Source: Mycolicibacterium iranicum (GTDB lineage Bacteria; Actinomycetota; Actinomycetes; Mycobacteriales; Mycobacteriaceae). From it: 64,000 nt of DNA. The notes under the pieces are model-generated. The model was not told the origin of the DNA. It saw only the letters and a list, made by a program, of their open reading frames with translations, and made no database searches. Positions within the stretch are counted from its first letter, which is position 1. Each line of letters opens with the position of its first letter. The stretch is taken from contig NZ_LQPC01000047.1 in the NCBI RefSeq assembly GCF_002101705.1, forward strand, positions 248,001-312,000, given 5' to 3'. Below are positions 34,275-43,184 of the stretch, piece after piece. Made by a program: the position numbers and the translations under genes.

Positions 34275-34424
34275 ATGCAGTCGGTGATGGACGGATACTT
34301 CAACAATCTCGGGTGGGAACCCTGGTTGCTTGTGTGCTCCGCTTTGGTAATGCTGTGGGCTGGGGTGCAACAGCTCTGTTCCAATCCTCGGGACGGCTAC
34401 CCGGTGTTCACAGCACGGAACTGA
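34275..34424 (+). CDS. 49-residue membrane ORF
   Basis: This small gene starts at an ATG preceded by a strong GGAGGGCAGGG ribosome site. The product has one membrane segment (EPWLLVCSALVMLWAGVQQL) with an aromatic approach (GYFNNLGW). The segment resembles the start of small SHOCT-domain membrane proteins that often accompany DUF305 and copper genes, but the SHOCT part is absent. It faces the response regulator across a shared direct-repeat operator. Two cysteines flank the membrane segment. Confidence 0.6.
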   Translation: MQSVMDGYFNNLGWEPWLLVCSALVMLWAGVQQLCSNPRDGYPVFTARN

Positions 34425-34508
34425 TGCACAACGATGGCAGCCTCGACGCAGGATCGCCCAGACGCCCCCGCGAGAAGGATTGAGCGACCACTTGGGGCTG
34501 AGTTCCAG

Positions 34509-35276
34509 TCAGCTCTCTATGATTCGAACGACGTAGGTAGCCATGCCTGCCAGCCGAACGGGGGAGATCCTGACCGGCACACCGGTCTGCTGTGCTTCGA
34601 TGATCTGACCTCCCCCTAGATAGATGGCTTCGTGTTGGCCTCCGCCAGGTCCCCAGAACAACAGATCTCCCCGTTCGGCTTGAGAGGGGGGCACCTTGCG
34701 GCCAGTGTCGTATTGATCGCCTGAGTAACGCGGAAGCAGAATTCCTACTCCGGCGAAGGCGAATCGCGTCAGGCCTGAACAGTCGAAGCCCACCGTGCCC
34801 GCTCCTTGATTGACTCCGCGGCTGGGCCCATTGAGGCTGCCGCCGCCCCACGAGTAGGGAACGCCTATTTGCGTGCCAGCCCTGCGAATTACGTATTCGA
34901 TCGCCTGAGCACCAAACAGCCTATTACTGCGAATGCTCGCTGCGGGACTGGCTGTGGGGCTGGCAAATCCCAAGCTGCTCAAGAAGTTGCGCCCCATCGT
35001 CACAGCGGTCTGTGTCGCCAGTGCCGTCGCTTGCAGCGACGCATTCGCGATGGCGACAGGATCTCCTGGTGCTCCCGCGCTCGGCATCTGGGGGAGAAGC
35101 GGGTCCCACGGGGATGTCGCGGGTTGCGCTGAGGCGACCGGAGCGCACGCGAGGACCAACGTTGCGACGGCGGCAACGATCCGCGACAGAATCCGAACCT
35201 TGGGGTCACTTGGGGAGGTCTCCGTGCTGGCGCCACGTTTTCTGGCCAAACATCGGAGGCATACAACTGATCCCAC
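34509..35276 (-). CDS. Secreted NlpC/P60 peptidoglycan endopeptidase
   Basis: This protein of about 255 residues is exported (signal core IVAAVATLVLACAPVASA), has a helical linker, and ends in a C-terminal NlpC/P60 domain. The domain keeps the catalytic cysteine in FDCSGLTRFAF and a histidine in GGGQHEAIYLGGG, so it should cut D-glutamyl-diaminopimelate bonds like RipA/RipB. GTG 35276 has a GGGAG site six bases upstream. Longer frames to 35369 give an unlikely Cys-rich start. The signal's n-region is unusually long, so a later TTG (35249) is possible. Confidence 0.82.
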   Translation of the reverse strand: MGSVVCLRCLARKRGASTETSPSDPKVRILSRIVAAVATLVLACAPVASAQPATSPWDPLLPQMPSAGAPGDPVAIANASLQATALATQTAVTMGRNFLSSLGFASPTASPAASIRSNRLFGAQAIEYVIRRAGTQIGVPYSWGGGSLNGPSRGVNQGAGTVGFDCSGLTRFAFAGVGILLPRYSGDQYDTGRKVPPSQAERGDLLFWGPGGGQHEAIYLGGGQIIEAQQTGVPVRISPVRLAGMATYVVRIIES

Positions 35277-36074
35277 GTGCTTCTCCCATTCCGGCGCCGA
35301 GAAATGCGCTGCTGATACATCGCAACGATGCCTGGCGGTGAGGCACGATCGTCGCTGCGCGACAGTCACATACGTAGCAAATACGTAGGAAACCTAGCTC
35401 ACAAAACTCCCTTCAGTCGCATTCGTAACCGAATTGCAGCATCTAGATATGTTGCAATGAAACTGATTTCAAGCCGCCACTGAGGCCGCCTGTGAAGTGT
35501 TGCCTTGGGCGACTAGACGTTGGCGTCACCGGCTTTTCACCGCTGCTACGGGATGTTCCAATCTCCGGGGGCATCGGTCACCGAGAGGGTCGACCATCGA
35601 CCGGGCCGCGTCCTCGGGCCGTTGCTTAACTGTCGTTGTCGGCAGTTTGGCTTTGCTGGCGCTTCGATGAAGATCTGATAAAGGTGCGCAGTCATGTCGC
35701 AGAAGTGGCGCCGAGCACGTGCGCCTTCGCAAGGCCGTCAGCGATGTACTGATCCCAACGATGCGGCGTCGCGTCTGGGCGGTGCGACGCTGCGTAGCTC
35801 TAATGTGAAACAGCGCAACGTGATCGCGACCCGCGAGGCCTCGGTCGGCGGGCGCACGCTGTGGTGAGCAGATCCATCCCCCGTAGCGCATCGAAACGAG
35901 CTCGCCTGCACCCATCACCTATCACCCTTCACCCGTCAACGGCCAATCGTCGTCTCGGGCGTGACGCACTTTTACCGGAATGCCGACGCCTGCCCCTCTG
36001 CGTAACTTCCGGGTCAAGGGTCCGAAAAAGCTGGGCGCAGGAAGTCCGATTCGGCTTACGCAACTAGTTGCCAC
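35277..36074. other. Gene-free 800-bp stretch
   Basis: The 130-residue minus frame at 35526-35918 is Arg/Thr-rich with no family character and is not accepted as a gene. A weak third copy of the two-component direct repeat (ACCTTTA then ATCTTCA, 11 bp apart, minus strand) lies at 35668-35685, pointing at the NlpC/P60 gene. The last part approaches the copper-locus promoter. Base composition is lower in GC around 35395-35460. Confidence 0.45.
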
Positions 36075-36124
36075 ATACCCTATGGGGGTATAGAGTAGAC
36101 CACACTTATACCCCATGGGGGTAT
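36075..36124. promoter_or_regulatory. Two RicR/CsoR-type copper operator boxes
   Basis: Two copies of ATACCC-N5-GGGTAT lie at 36075-36091 and 36108-36124, with centres 33 bp apart. This is the form of the mycobacterial RicR operator. A TATAGAGT -10-like sequence overlaps the first box. They lie just before copZ, so copper would de-repress the copZ-ricR-ATPase unit. Confidence 0.85.
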
Positions 36125-36151
36125 GTCGAATATATGAGGCGGAGCGTGGCC

Positions 36152-36364
36152 GTGATCACCAGCAAGTACGTGGTAACGGGGATGACCTGCGGGCACTGCG
36201 AGCTGTCGGTGCGGGAAGAGGTGAGCGAGGTCGGCGAAGTCGAAGCCGTTGAGGTGAACGCCAAGACCGGCGATTTGATCGTGACCTCAAGCGGCCCGAT
36301 CGACGATGCGAAGATTCTCGCCGCTGTCGATGAGGCCGGCTACTCGGCGGTGCGGGTCGCATGA
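36152..36364 (+). CDS. copZ: CopZ-type copper chaperone
   Basis: This 70-residue heavy-metal-associated domain protein has the copper site MTCGHC near residue 13 and a compact beta-alpha-beta-beta-alpha-beta pattern. It should carry Cu(I) in the cytoplasm to the downstream P-type ATPase. GTG 36152 follows a GAGGCGGAG site; ATG 36134 would add six residues. Two RicR boxes lie upstream. Its stop overlaps the start of the ricR-like gene (ATGA). Confidence 0.9.
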   Translation: MITSKYVVTGMTCGHCELSVREEVSEVGEVEAVEVNAKTGDLIVTSSGPIDDAKILAAVDEAGYSAVRVA

Positions 36365-36597
36365 ATGCCGCGGGCTTCGCGTCCAAAGGGCCGCTTATGA
36401 CCCGCGCCGGCGCCGCGGACGATGGCCTGCCACCTTCAACGCACGGCTACATCAGCGACAAAGACAAGTACCTCAAGCGCATGAAACGCATTGAAGGGCA
36501 GGCCCGCGGCATCAGCACCGCTGCCGCCGGTGGGCCAGAATCCGACGCCAAACTCGCCGAAGCATCCGAAGCTATCGCCCGACTCGTGCGATCGTGA
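36361..36597 (+). pseudogene. ricR: RicR/CsoR copper repressor with internal in-frame deletion
   Basis: The 78-residue product has the RicR N-terminal arm (GYISDKDKYLKRMKRIEGQARGIS). It then jumps straight to the C-terminal end (GGPESDAKLAEASEAIARLVRS). About 43 residues, the second helix and its surroundings, are missing, including both copper cysteines and the histidine. The reading frame is continuous, so this is a clean internal deletion. It cannot bind Cu(I) in the normal way and is unlikely to fold as a CsoR tetramer. It may be inactive, with a second RicR elsewhere reading the boxes upstream. Confidence 0.8.
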
Positions 36598-36685
36598 CGG
36601 CCTCGGCGGCGCAGCCGCGTCCGCCTCTTCCCGACGCCATGGGGGCATCGAAACATCACGTGAGCTCCATGAAGGAGAGCAGCAG

Positions 36686-38803
36686 ATGACACATCACCAG
36701 AACAAGGCAGCAGCGTCGCCGTACAACGACGTCCGGGCCGACCATGAAAGCCACGGCGAGCACCACGGGCACGCCGAGCACGAGCCTCACACCCAGCATG
36801 GTGGCCATACCCACGCCGGGCACGGCGATCACGTCGCACAATTCCGAAAGCTCTTCTGGATCAACCTGCTTCTCGCCGTACCCGTCGTGGCGTTCTCCAC
36901 CATGTTCGCGATGCTGATCGGCTACGAAGTCCCCGACGTCGCGGGCGCCCGCTGGATTGCGCCCCTCCTTGGCTCAGCGATGTACGTCGTCGGCGGGCGT
37001 CCCTTCCTCACCGGCGCGGTCAGCGAAATCCGTTCCCGCAAACCAGGAATGATGCTGCTGATCGGGCTGGCGATCACCGTCGCCTTCCTCGCGTCCTGGG
37101 GTGCCAGCCTGGGCCTGCTGCATCACGAACTCGAGTTCTGGTGGGAACTGGCGCTGCTGATCGTCATTATGCTGCTCGGACACTGGGTGGAAATGCGCTC
37201 GCTCGCCCAAACCACCTCCGCGCTGGACTCGCTGGCCGCTCTGCTCCCCGACGAAGCCGAAAGGGTCGACGGCGACCACACCATCACGGTCGCACCCGCA
37301 GACCTGGTGGTGGGGGACCTCGTCGTCGTCAGGCCCGGTGGAAGCGTGCCGGCTGACGGCAGGATCGTCGCCGGTCGTGCCGACATGGACGAATCGATGG
37401 TGACCGGCGAATCACGACCCGTCACCCGTGACGTCGGCGATGCAGTCACCGCCGGAACCGTAGCAACGGATTCCGGGTTGCGGATAGAGATCACCGCCAC
37501 GGGCGAGGACACCGCACTCGCCGGAATTCAGCGTCTGGTCGCCGAGGCGCAGAACTCCTCCTCACGCGCCCAACGCCTCGCAGACAGGGCGGCCGGCTGG
37601 CTCTTCTGGTTTGCGCTGCTGATCGCCGTCATCACCGCGACTGCCTGGACGATCGCGGGTGATCCCGACGCCGCGGTGATACGGGCAATCACCGTCCTGG
37701 TCATCGCTTGCCCCCACGCGTTGGGCTTGGCGATCCCACTGGTCGTCTCCATCGCCACCGAACGCGCCGCACGGGGCGGCGTGCTCATCAAAGACCGGCT
37801 CGCGCTGGAAGCGATGCGCACCATCGACGCGGTGTTGTTCGACAAGACAGGCACTCTCACCAAGGGCGAACCCACCGTGACAGCGATCGAGACCACCGGC
37901 GACCTTGATGGCAACGGTGTGCTGGCGCTGGCCGCCGCAGCCGAGGCCGATAGCGAGCATCCACTGGCGCGCGCCATCGTCAAAGCGGCCCATGACCACA
38001 AGCTCGATATCCCACGCGCAAGCGGCTTTTCGTCTTCCCCGGCGGTTGGTGTCACCGCGACAGTCCATGGACAAGAGATTCGCGTCGGCGGTCCACGCCT
38101 GCTTGACGAAGTTGGCGCCGACGAGGTCACGGCTGCCGCGCAATGGCGAGCCCAGGGAGCCATTATTTTGCATGTCGTCCGTGATGACATCGTCGTCGGC
38201 GGCCTCAGCTTGGCCGACGAAATCCGGCCCGAGTCTCGCGAAGCCGTCGACGCGCTCCACAAACTCGGTGTCGAGGTCGTCATGATCACCGGCGATGCCG
38301 ACGCCGTCGCTCAAGCTGTCGGGCGCGAACTCGACATCGACCGCGTGTTCGCCGGTGTGCGCCCAGAAGACAAGGCCACCAAGGTGTCTGAGCTGCAACA
38401 CGAGGGAAAGAAAGTGGCCATGGTAGGTGACGGGGTCAACGACGCCCCGGCACTGGCACAGGCCGACGTCGGCATCGCCATCGGGGCAGGCACCGATGTC
38501 GCCATCGCTTCCGCCGGAGTCATCCTGGCCAGCTCAGACCCGCGATCGGTGCTGTCGGTGATCGAACTGTCCCGCGCCACCTACCGCAAAATGAAGCAAA
38601 ACCTCTGGTGGGGCGCCGGATACAACCTCATCTCCGTACCCCTGGCAGCCGGAGTCCTGGCACCGGTCGGATTCGTCCTGCCCATGTCGGTCGGTGCAAT
38701 CCTGATGTCACTATCGACCGTCGTGGTGGCATTGAACGCCCAACTGCTGCGCCGACTCGACCTCAGCCCCGAGGCCAGCACCCGCGCTGTCCTGACCCGC
38801 TAG
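36686..38803 (+). CDS. copB: CPH-type P1B copper-exporting ATPase (CopB-like)
   Basis: This 705-residue pump has a His-rich N-terminal arm with some fifteen His in residues 20-55, eight predicted membrane segments, the transport motif CPH at 342-344, phosphorylated D386 in DKTGTLT, SEHPLARA, and GDGVNDAPAL. The last membrane helix has MSLST. These features place it in the P1B-3 group, which moves Cu(II)/Ag(I), although Cu(I) is also possible. ATG 36686 has a GAAGGAGAG site. It is third in the RicR-controlled unit and converges on a His-rich membrane protein. Confidence 0.92.
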   Translation: MTHHQNKAAASPYNDVRADHESHGEHHGHAEHEPHTQHGGHTHAGHGDHVAQFRKLFWINLLLAVPVVAFSTMFAMLIGYEVPDVAGARWIAPLLGSAMYVVGGRPFLTGAVSEIRSRKPGMMLLIGLAITVAFLASWGASLGLLHHELEFWWELALLIVIMLLGHWVEMRSLAQTTSALDSLAALLPDEAERVDGDHTITVAPADLVVGDLVVVRPGGSVPADGRIVAGRADMDESMVTGESRPVTRDVGDAVTAGTVATDSGLRIEITATGEDTALAGIQRLVAEAQNSSSRAQRLADRAAGWLFWFALLIAVITATAWTIAGDPDAAVIRAITVLVIACPHALGLAIPLVVSIATERAARGGVLIKDRLALEAMRTIDAVLFDKTGTLTKGEPTVTAIETTGDLDGNGVLALAAAAEADSEHPLARAIVKAAHDHKLDIPRASGFSSSPAVGVTATVHGQEIRVGGPRLLDEVGADEVTAAAQWRAQGAIILHVVRDDIVVGGLSLADEIRPESREAVDALHKLGVEVVMITGDADAVAQAVGRELDIDRVFAGVRPEDKATKVSELQHEGKKVAMVGDGVNDAPALAQADVGIAIGAGTDVAIASAGVILASSDPRSVLSVIELSRATYRKMKQNLWWGAGYNLISVPLAAGVLAPVGFVLPMSVGAILMSLSTVVVALNAQLLRRLDLSPEASTRAVLTR

Positions 38804-38837
38804 GACGGAGGTTTACTCGTGTTGCAATGCGTAGCGA

Positions 38838-39632
38838 TCAGTGTGCGTGGTCATGATCCTCGTGACCGCTCAGAGGCGCGGCAGGGGGAAGCGGTTCGCT
38901 GATGGGCGCTGGCGTGGGACCGGCAGGAACCCCTCCAGGTGCCGGGGCGGGAGCGTCGACCGGGCGCGCGGCAGGCGGGGAAGTCACGGGCTCAGGAGCA
39001 TGACCGTAATGGTCATCAGCATGTTCGCCGGTCGACGCGTGATGACCTGGTTCCGCCGCGGGCCCGTGGCCGGTTGTCCCGTGATCCCCGTGCCCGTGCC
39101 CGTGGTCGCCGTGCCGCAGGCCAGAGGCAGCCCCGACTGTAGACGCCAACGCAACGACACCGACCGCGCCGAGCAAGATCGCAGCACTTGCGAAGGCCGA
39201 CACCGGCTCCCCGCGCAGACCGCGATACCAAACCCAGCCGGCGCCCATCACGACATAGATCTGAAGGAGAAGCGCGCACAAGTCAGCGCCGGCCACGATC
39301 TCGGTCTGTCCGGCGTGCGGACCGATCGGAGCCCCCGCCGTGCGGGACAGCGCCCAAAGGACAATGGCGCCAACGTTGACCAGAATCCCGGCGGCAAGCA
39401 CCAGTGTCGTTGTGTGGACGAGAACAACGCGGGACCACACCAGCTGAAACAGAGCAATCGCTAGAAAGAAGAGACCCGCAGGGGCCCACTCCTGCCAGTG
39501 GGCAGGGACGACGGCGAAGTGAATAACAGAGGCGCCCAGTGAAGCTAGCGCGGCAAGGCGGGCCGCCAACCTGCTGTCTGTCCTTTTCACCGTCTGAGAC
39601 GCCACCCGTCCGATGATGACAGCAGGTATCAC
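38838..39632 (-). CDS. His-rich polytopic membrane protein
   Basis: The 264-residue protein has five or six membrane segments in residues 20-170, then a Pro/Ala-rich extramembrane tail with two histidine clusters (HGDHGHGHGDH and the terminal HEDHDHAH). I do not recognise the family. The tail suggests storage or presentation of copper or zinc next to the CopB pump. It converges on the ATPase with a 34-bp gap. GTG or ATG starts about 15 residues further in are possible. Confidence 0.7.
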   Translation of the reverse strand: MIPAVIIGRVASQTVKRTDSRLAARLAALASLGASVIHFAVVPAHWQEWAPAGLFFLAIALFQLVWSRVVLVHTTTLVLAAGILVNVGAIVLWALSRTAGAPIGPHAGQTEIVAGADLCALLLQIYVVMGAGWVWYRGLRGEPVSAFASAAILLGAVGVVALASTVGAASGLRHGDHGHGHGDHGTTGHGPAAEPGHHASTGEHADDHYGHAPEPVTSPPAARPVDAPAPAPGGVPAGPTPAPISEPLPPAAPLSGHEDHDHAH

Positions 39633-39692
39633 GTCCGAAACTCGGCGACATCACATCGCCACCCGAACGAGACGACGTCGTCATCTGGCCGG

Positions 39693-41135
39693 CTAACCGC
39701 CATCGTTCTGAAACTGTGCGACCTTCTCGGAAGACGCATCGACGCTGACGGAATCCTTACCGCTTCGTTTCGCGTCGTACATCAGCGCGTCGGCTTGGCG
39801 CAGGAGCATCTCGGCGTCACACCCTCCGTTTCCGGTCACGACGCCCGCGCTGACGGACAGCCGGTCATAGGTGCCTCCCATGCTGAGCGTGATGGGTCGA
39901 CGCAGATCTTCTCGAAGCTGTTCTGCGATACCCTCCAACTGCCCGATGTCGGACGTGTTGGGGCACAGCACGGCGAATTCGTCGCCACCCAAACGGCCTG
40001 CGGTGTCGGTCATTTCGATTGCCGCCAGTACCCGGGCCGATACCTCGAGAAGTACTTTGTCGCCTTCGGCATGTCCCCATGTGTCGTTGACTGCTTTGAA
40101 ACCGTCGAGGTCGAGGAAGATCAGACCCACGCCATCTGACGCCCCGCTGCGCACCAACTCCAGGGCGTCCTCGATCCGTTCGACGAACAGATCGCGATTG
40201 ACCAGCCCGGTCAGCGAATCGTGCGATGCGAGATGGTCTGCCCTGTCGCGTGCCTCCTCGAGTTCGGCGATCAGTCGCGCGCGCGAGTCGCGGTAGAGCG
40301 ACAGCGTCAGCACAACTAGGGTCAGACTGCAGACCATGCCCTGCGCCAACAGTGCCCGCATCTGAACGTCATCAACGACGAACCCCCTGCCGGACAGCGT
40401 CGCGTAGACGATCCACCCGCCCGCGACCAGGAGGAACACGGTGCTGCCCGTCGTGCTGTACCGCAGTGCCACCCACATGGCGGGTAGCAGCGCTATGAAC
40501 GCCATCGGTATGCCGGCATGCAGCCAGAACGTCCAGAAAAACAGGACCGCCACGCCGCAGGTCACGAGGAACACCTCAAGGACGGTTTGCGCGCTGAAGC
40601 GCCTCCAGTGTGTTTCTCGGTTGCGCAAAGTCAGCCAAATCGACAGTCCCAGCAGCGCCATCGCGCCATTGCGCACGGCGAATAGCGCGAACGTCTCCAC
40701 CACCGGCGCACCACCGACGAGCGCGAAGTATCCCGTCGCGAGCACCGCGGCCGAACAGGTGCCGACTGTCACGGCGGCGACGAGATGCGCAAAGTCGGCT
40801 GGGTCGCGAAGCGTGACCTCATCTCGGCCGGCGGTCAGAACCTGCACCGTGACGACCGACAAGACCACGTTGACGAGGACAAACCACAGGCTCAGGGGTA
40901 CCGCGGCGCCCGTTGTGAGGTTGGTTGCGAATGAGACGACAGCGAGGAGGGCGACATGTGCCACCCGCACCCATGTGCGGCATCTCCACACCGAGAGCAT
41001 CCAGATCGCTCCGACCGCTGCTGCGGGCCACAACAGCGCCACCTCGCCACCGGCGAGTCGAGTCGCGCGTCCGGCAAGGACGGATAAGGAGTACACGAGG
41101 GGGAACGCGACCAAGTGGGCTGCGGAGCAGGTCAT
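39693..41135 (-). CDS. Membrane-bound diguanylate cyclase (GGDEF)
   Basis: This protein of about 480 residues has eight or more N-terminal membrane segments of MASE1 type (residues 5-285), a short coiled stretch (LIAELEEARDRADHLASHDSL), and a GGDEF domain with intact LGGDEF. No EAL domain is present. It should make c-di-GMP in response to a membrane signal. The frame opens at 41210; ATG 41135 follows a GGAG site. It is separate from the copper genes and from the dormancy island that begins next. Confidence 0.9.
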   Translation of the reverse strand: MTCSAAHLVAFPLVYSLSVLAGRATRLAGGEVALLWPAAAVGAIWMLSVWRCRTWVRVAHVALLAVVSFATNLTTGAAVPLSLWFVLVNVVLSVVTVQVLTAGRDEVTLRDPADFAHLVAAVTVGTCSAAVLATGYFALVGGAPVVETFALFAVRNGAMALLGLSIWLTLRNRETHWRRFSAQTVLEVFLVTCGVAVLFFWTFWLHAGIPMAFIALLPAMWVALRYSTTGSTVFLLVAGGWIVYATLSGRGFVVDDVQMRALLAQGMVCSLTLVVLTLSLYRDSRARLIAELEEARDRADHLASHDSLTGLVNRDLFVERIEDALELVRSGASDGVGLIFLDLDGFKAVNDTWGHAEGDKVLLEVSARVLAAIEMTDTAGRLGGDEFAVLCPNTSDIGQLEGIAEQLREDLRRPITLSMGGTYDRLSVSAGVVTGNGGCDAEMLLRQADALMYDAKRSGKDSVSVDASSEKVAQFQNDGG

Positions 41136-41515
41136 TGATTCACACTCCACCCCACTCCTGACGTCAGCGGCAGCTTCAGGATGCCGTCCCGGGGGATCTC
41201 CGCGGGGCAAATGACGCGTACGTCAGAGATTAGTTTCTGTACACCGTTCGGTTGTTGCCTTCTGCCGCCGCACGATGCGCCATCCGTGGGATCGCGTCAG
41301 CCGTGCACGCCGTTGCCTTGCGAGCAATGTCCGCAACACAGCCTTGTGCGATAGCGCTTCCATTGTGCAGCGCTCGTAGCTGGCGGGGCAGAGGCATTTG
41401 GACCCTATTGCTTCACAGAACACTCCGTGATCTGCGGCTTCCGGGCATTTGGACCCTAGTGCCGCGTCGCGCACGCGCTTAACGTCAGCATGCGGATCTA
41501 TTAGGGGAGGCCTGT
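41136..41515. other. 380-bp promoter region at the island border
   Basis: No gene is seen here. The only structured feature is a tandem pair of near-identical 19-base segments around 41393 and 41443 that resemble DosR boxes. The rest is ordinary high-GC sequence. The stretch separates the GGDEF gene from the first universal stress gene. Confidence 0.5.
41393..41463 (+). promoter_or_regulatory. Tandem DosR-like boxes before the first USP
   Basis: GGCATTTGGACCCTATTGC and GGGCATTTGGACCCTAGTGC share a core GGCATTTGGACCCTA with a 50-bp period. Each fits about 11 of 14 fixed positions of the DosR form GGGACTTTNGGCCCT. They lie 50-120 bp before the USP start codon. They are weaker than the boxes near hspX and otsB. 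Confidence 0.5.
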
Positions 41516-42361
41516 ATGCAGACCAACGTGCTCGTGGGTTACGACGGTTCGCCGGCGGCGGGAGCTGCCATCACGGCGGCAGCGGTGCTCTTCCCGGACG
41601 CCCACGCCTGGATTGCCTACATATGGGAACCGCCCTTTGCCGGCAAAAGGCTCCGGCGAAGGTTACGCACACTCGCGGCCACCGCGGACGAACTTGCCGA
41701 ACTCATCGAGCAGGAAGGCGAGCGCGAGGCGGGCGCCATCGTGGCTGCCGGCGTCGCGTTGGCGACGGCGGCGCAATGGGATGCCGAGCCAATCGTCAAG
41801 CGCGCCGTCGGTTCAGACGGCCTGAGGCTGGCGCAGTTGGCAGAAAAGCTCGACTCCGACGTGCTCGTGCTCGGCGATCGGGGCCTCGACGGGACGCAGG
41901 AGGTGGTCGGCGGCGTGTGTGACATGGCGGTGCACTTCGCTACGGTTCCGGTCCTGATGGTGCCCAGTCCTCTGCTGTCTGGAGAGTTCGACGCACTGGA
42001 GGGCGGCCCGGTGGTCGTCGGCTACGACGGTTCCGCGGCAGCCGATGCGGCGGTGTCGAAGGTCGAGCGCCTGTTCCCGGATCGGAAGGTGGTACTTGCG
42101 TCCGTTCGCGGGGACGGCGACGACGAAGTCACGGGTCCCGATGGAGCCGAGGTCTTGTCGGTGTTCGAGTCGAACCGTTTTGGTCGCCCTCGCGACCGCT
42201 CGGTGGCCGATGCGCTCATTCAATGCTGCGACGATACGGACGCCGCGGTGCTGGCCGTCGGTTCGCGCGGACGCTCACCCGTCCGTGAAGTTCTGCTCGG
42301 AAGCGTCGCGGCCGCCGTCCTGCGCCGCGCCCACCGGCCGGTCCTGGTCGTTCACAGCTGA
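41516..42361 (+). CDS. Tandem universal stress protein
   Basis: This is a 281-residue protein made of two USP domains (about 1-140 and 155-281). The second has a full ATP-binding motif, G-2x-G-9x-GS, in VGSRGRSPVREVLLGS. In the first, the motif ends GGV rather than GS/T and looks degenerate. A GGGGAGG site precedes the ATG. It is one of six USP genes in the island and has a pair of DosR-like boxes upstream. It abuts the convergent SRPBCC gene. Confidence 0.9.
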   Translation: MQTNVLVGYDGSPAAGAAITAAAVLFPDAHAWIAYIWEPPFAGKRLRRRLRTLAATADELAELIEQEGEREAGAIVAAGVALATAAQWDAEPIVKRAVGSDGLRLAQLAEKLDSDVLVLGDRGLDGTQEVVGGVCDMAVHFATVPVLMVPSPLLSGEFDALEGGPVVVGYDGSAAADAAVSKVERLFPDRKVVLASVRGDGDDEVTGPDGAEVLSVFESNRFGRPRDRSVADALIQCCDDTDAAVLAVGSRGRSPVREVLLGSVAAAVLRRAHRPVLVVHS

Positions 42362-43066
42362 TCAGGTCGCCTGCGGAATTCGCGTGACGCCCGGGCTGCA
42401 CGGGTGCCGCTCGATCGCATCCGCGATTTCGCGTCGGCGCGTCTGCTGAGCCCGGCGCGCGATGCCGCGCAGCATCTTCTGCTCCATCACGAAGTGGGGG
42501 ATGTCGAACCAGAAGTGACCGACGGCGCCGCCGCTGCTTCGCGCCAGCAACCGCGTCCACCCCACCTCGCGGCGTAACACGAATGACCAACTGCCGCTGG
42601 CTTTTCCGCCTCGCTGTAAGCGCACATAGTCGTCCGGGGACACGAGAACCAGATGAGATTTCGGCTCTACCGCGGCGACGATCTGCCGCGCGTCTGGGCC
42701 GTATCGGTGGGCCAGCCATACGGTGTCGCCCACCTGGAGGTGCTGCCACTCCGGATGGATGACGTCGGCGTTGCGGATGTCGGCTCCGACGGCTCGCTCC
42801 AGCAGGGAGTAGCTGTAGAAGCCCGCCCGATCCTCGCCGATCTGAACCAGCCACGGCCAGATGTCGTGGCGCGGAGCGTCGACCGTCACGGCGCGGGTCG
42901 CGCGCCTGGTGCCTTCCTTGACGAGTTCGTCGCCGGGCAACGTGGCGCTGACCTCGTCGGCTCGAGCACCCTAGGTCTGAATCCAGGGCTGCACGTGGGC
43001 GCGGTACAGCGCGGCGATGCCGATGGCGGCCATTGCGTCAGCCAGGAGTTCTCGTTGCTTACCCAT
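42362..43066 (-). pseudogene. SRPBCC-domain gene with in-frame amber codon
   Basis: The frame beginning at ATG 43066 reads GKQRELLADAMAAIGIAALY and reaches a TAG at codon 32 (42971-42973). The same frame continues for 203 codons as a full SRPBCC domain (IWPWLVQIGEDRAGFYSYSLLE). The paralogue at 43847 has Trp at the equivalent place (RDWGTT), so TGG to TAG is the likely change. Translation could restart at a TTG near 42940, giving 192 residues without the N-terminal helix. The gene is either broken or expressed as the shorter form. Confidence 0.75.
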
Positions 43067-43184
43067 GCCCTGACGTTATGGATCCAGGGGACCGTCGCGT
43101 AGAGCCGAAAGTCACGTTCGCCGGTGCGTCGGCCCAGGGCGCTCGGGGGCTCGAAAAGATCGCCCGGGCGCCGCCGAACCTGCA

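Noticed and set aside
35526..35918. 130-residue minus-strand frame in the gap before the copper locus
   Set aside because: Composition is that of random high-GC sequence, there is no ribosome site and no domain can be seen.
36361..36597. Frameshifted ricR
   Set aside because: Both remaining parts are in the same frame and the missing part is nowhere in the other frames, so it is a deletion.
43085..43102. DosR box upstream of the broken SRPBCC gene (CAGGGGACCGTCGC)
   Set aside because: Only the left half-site fits; the right half does not match the palindrome.
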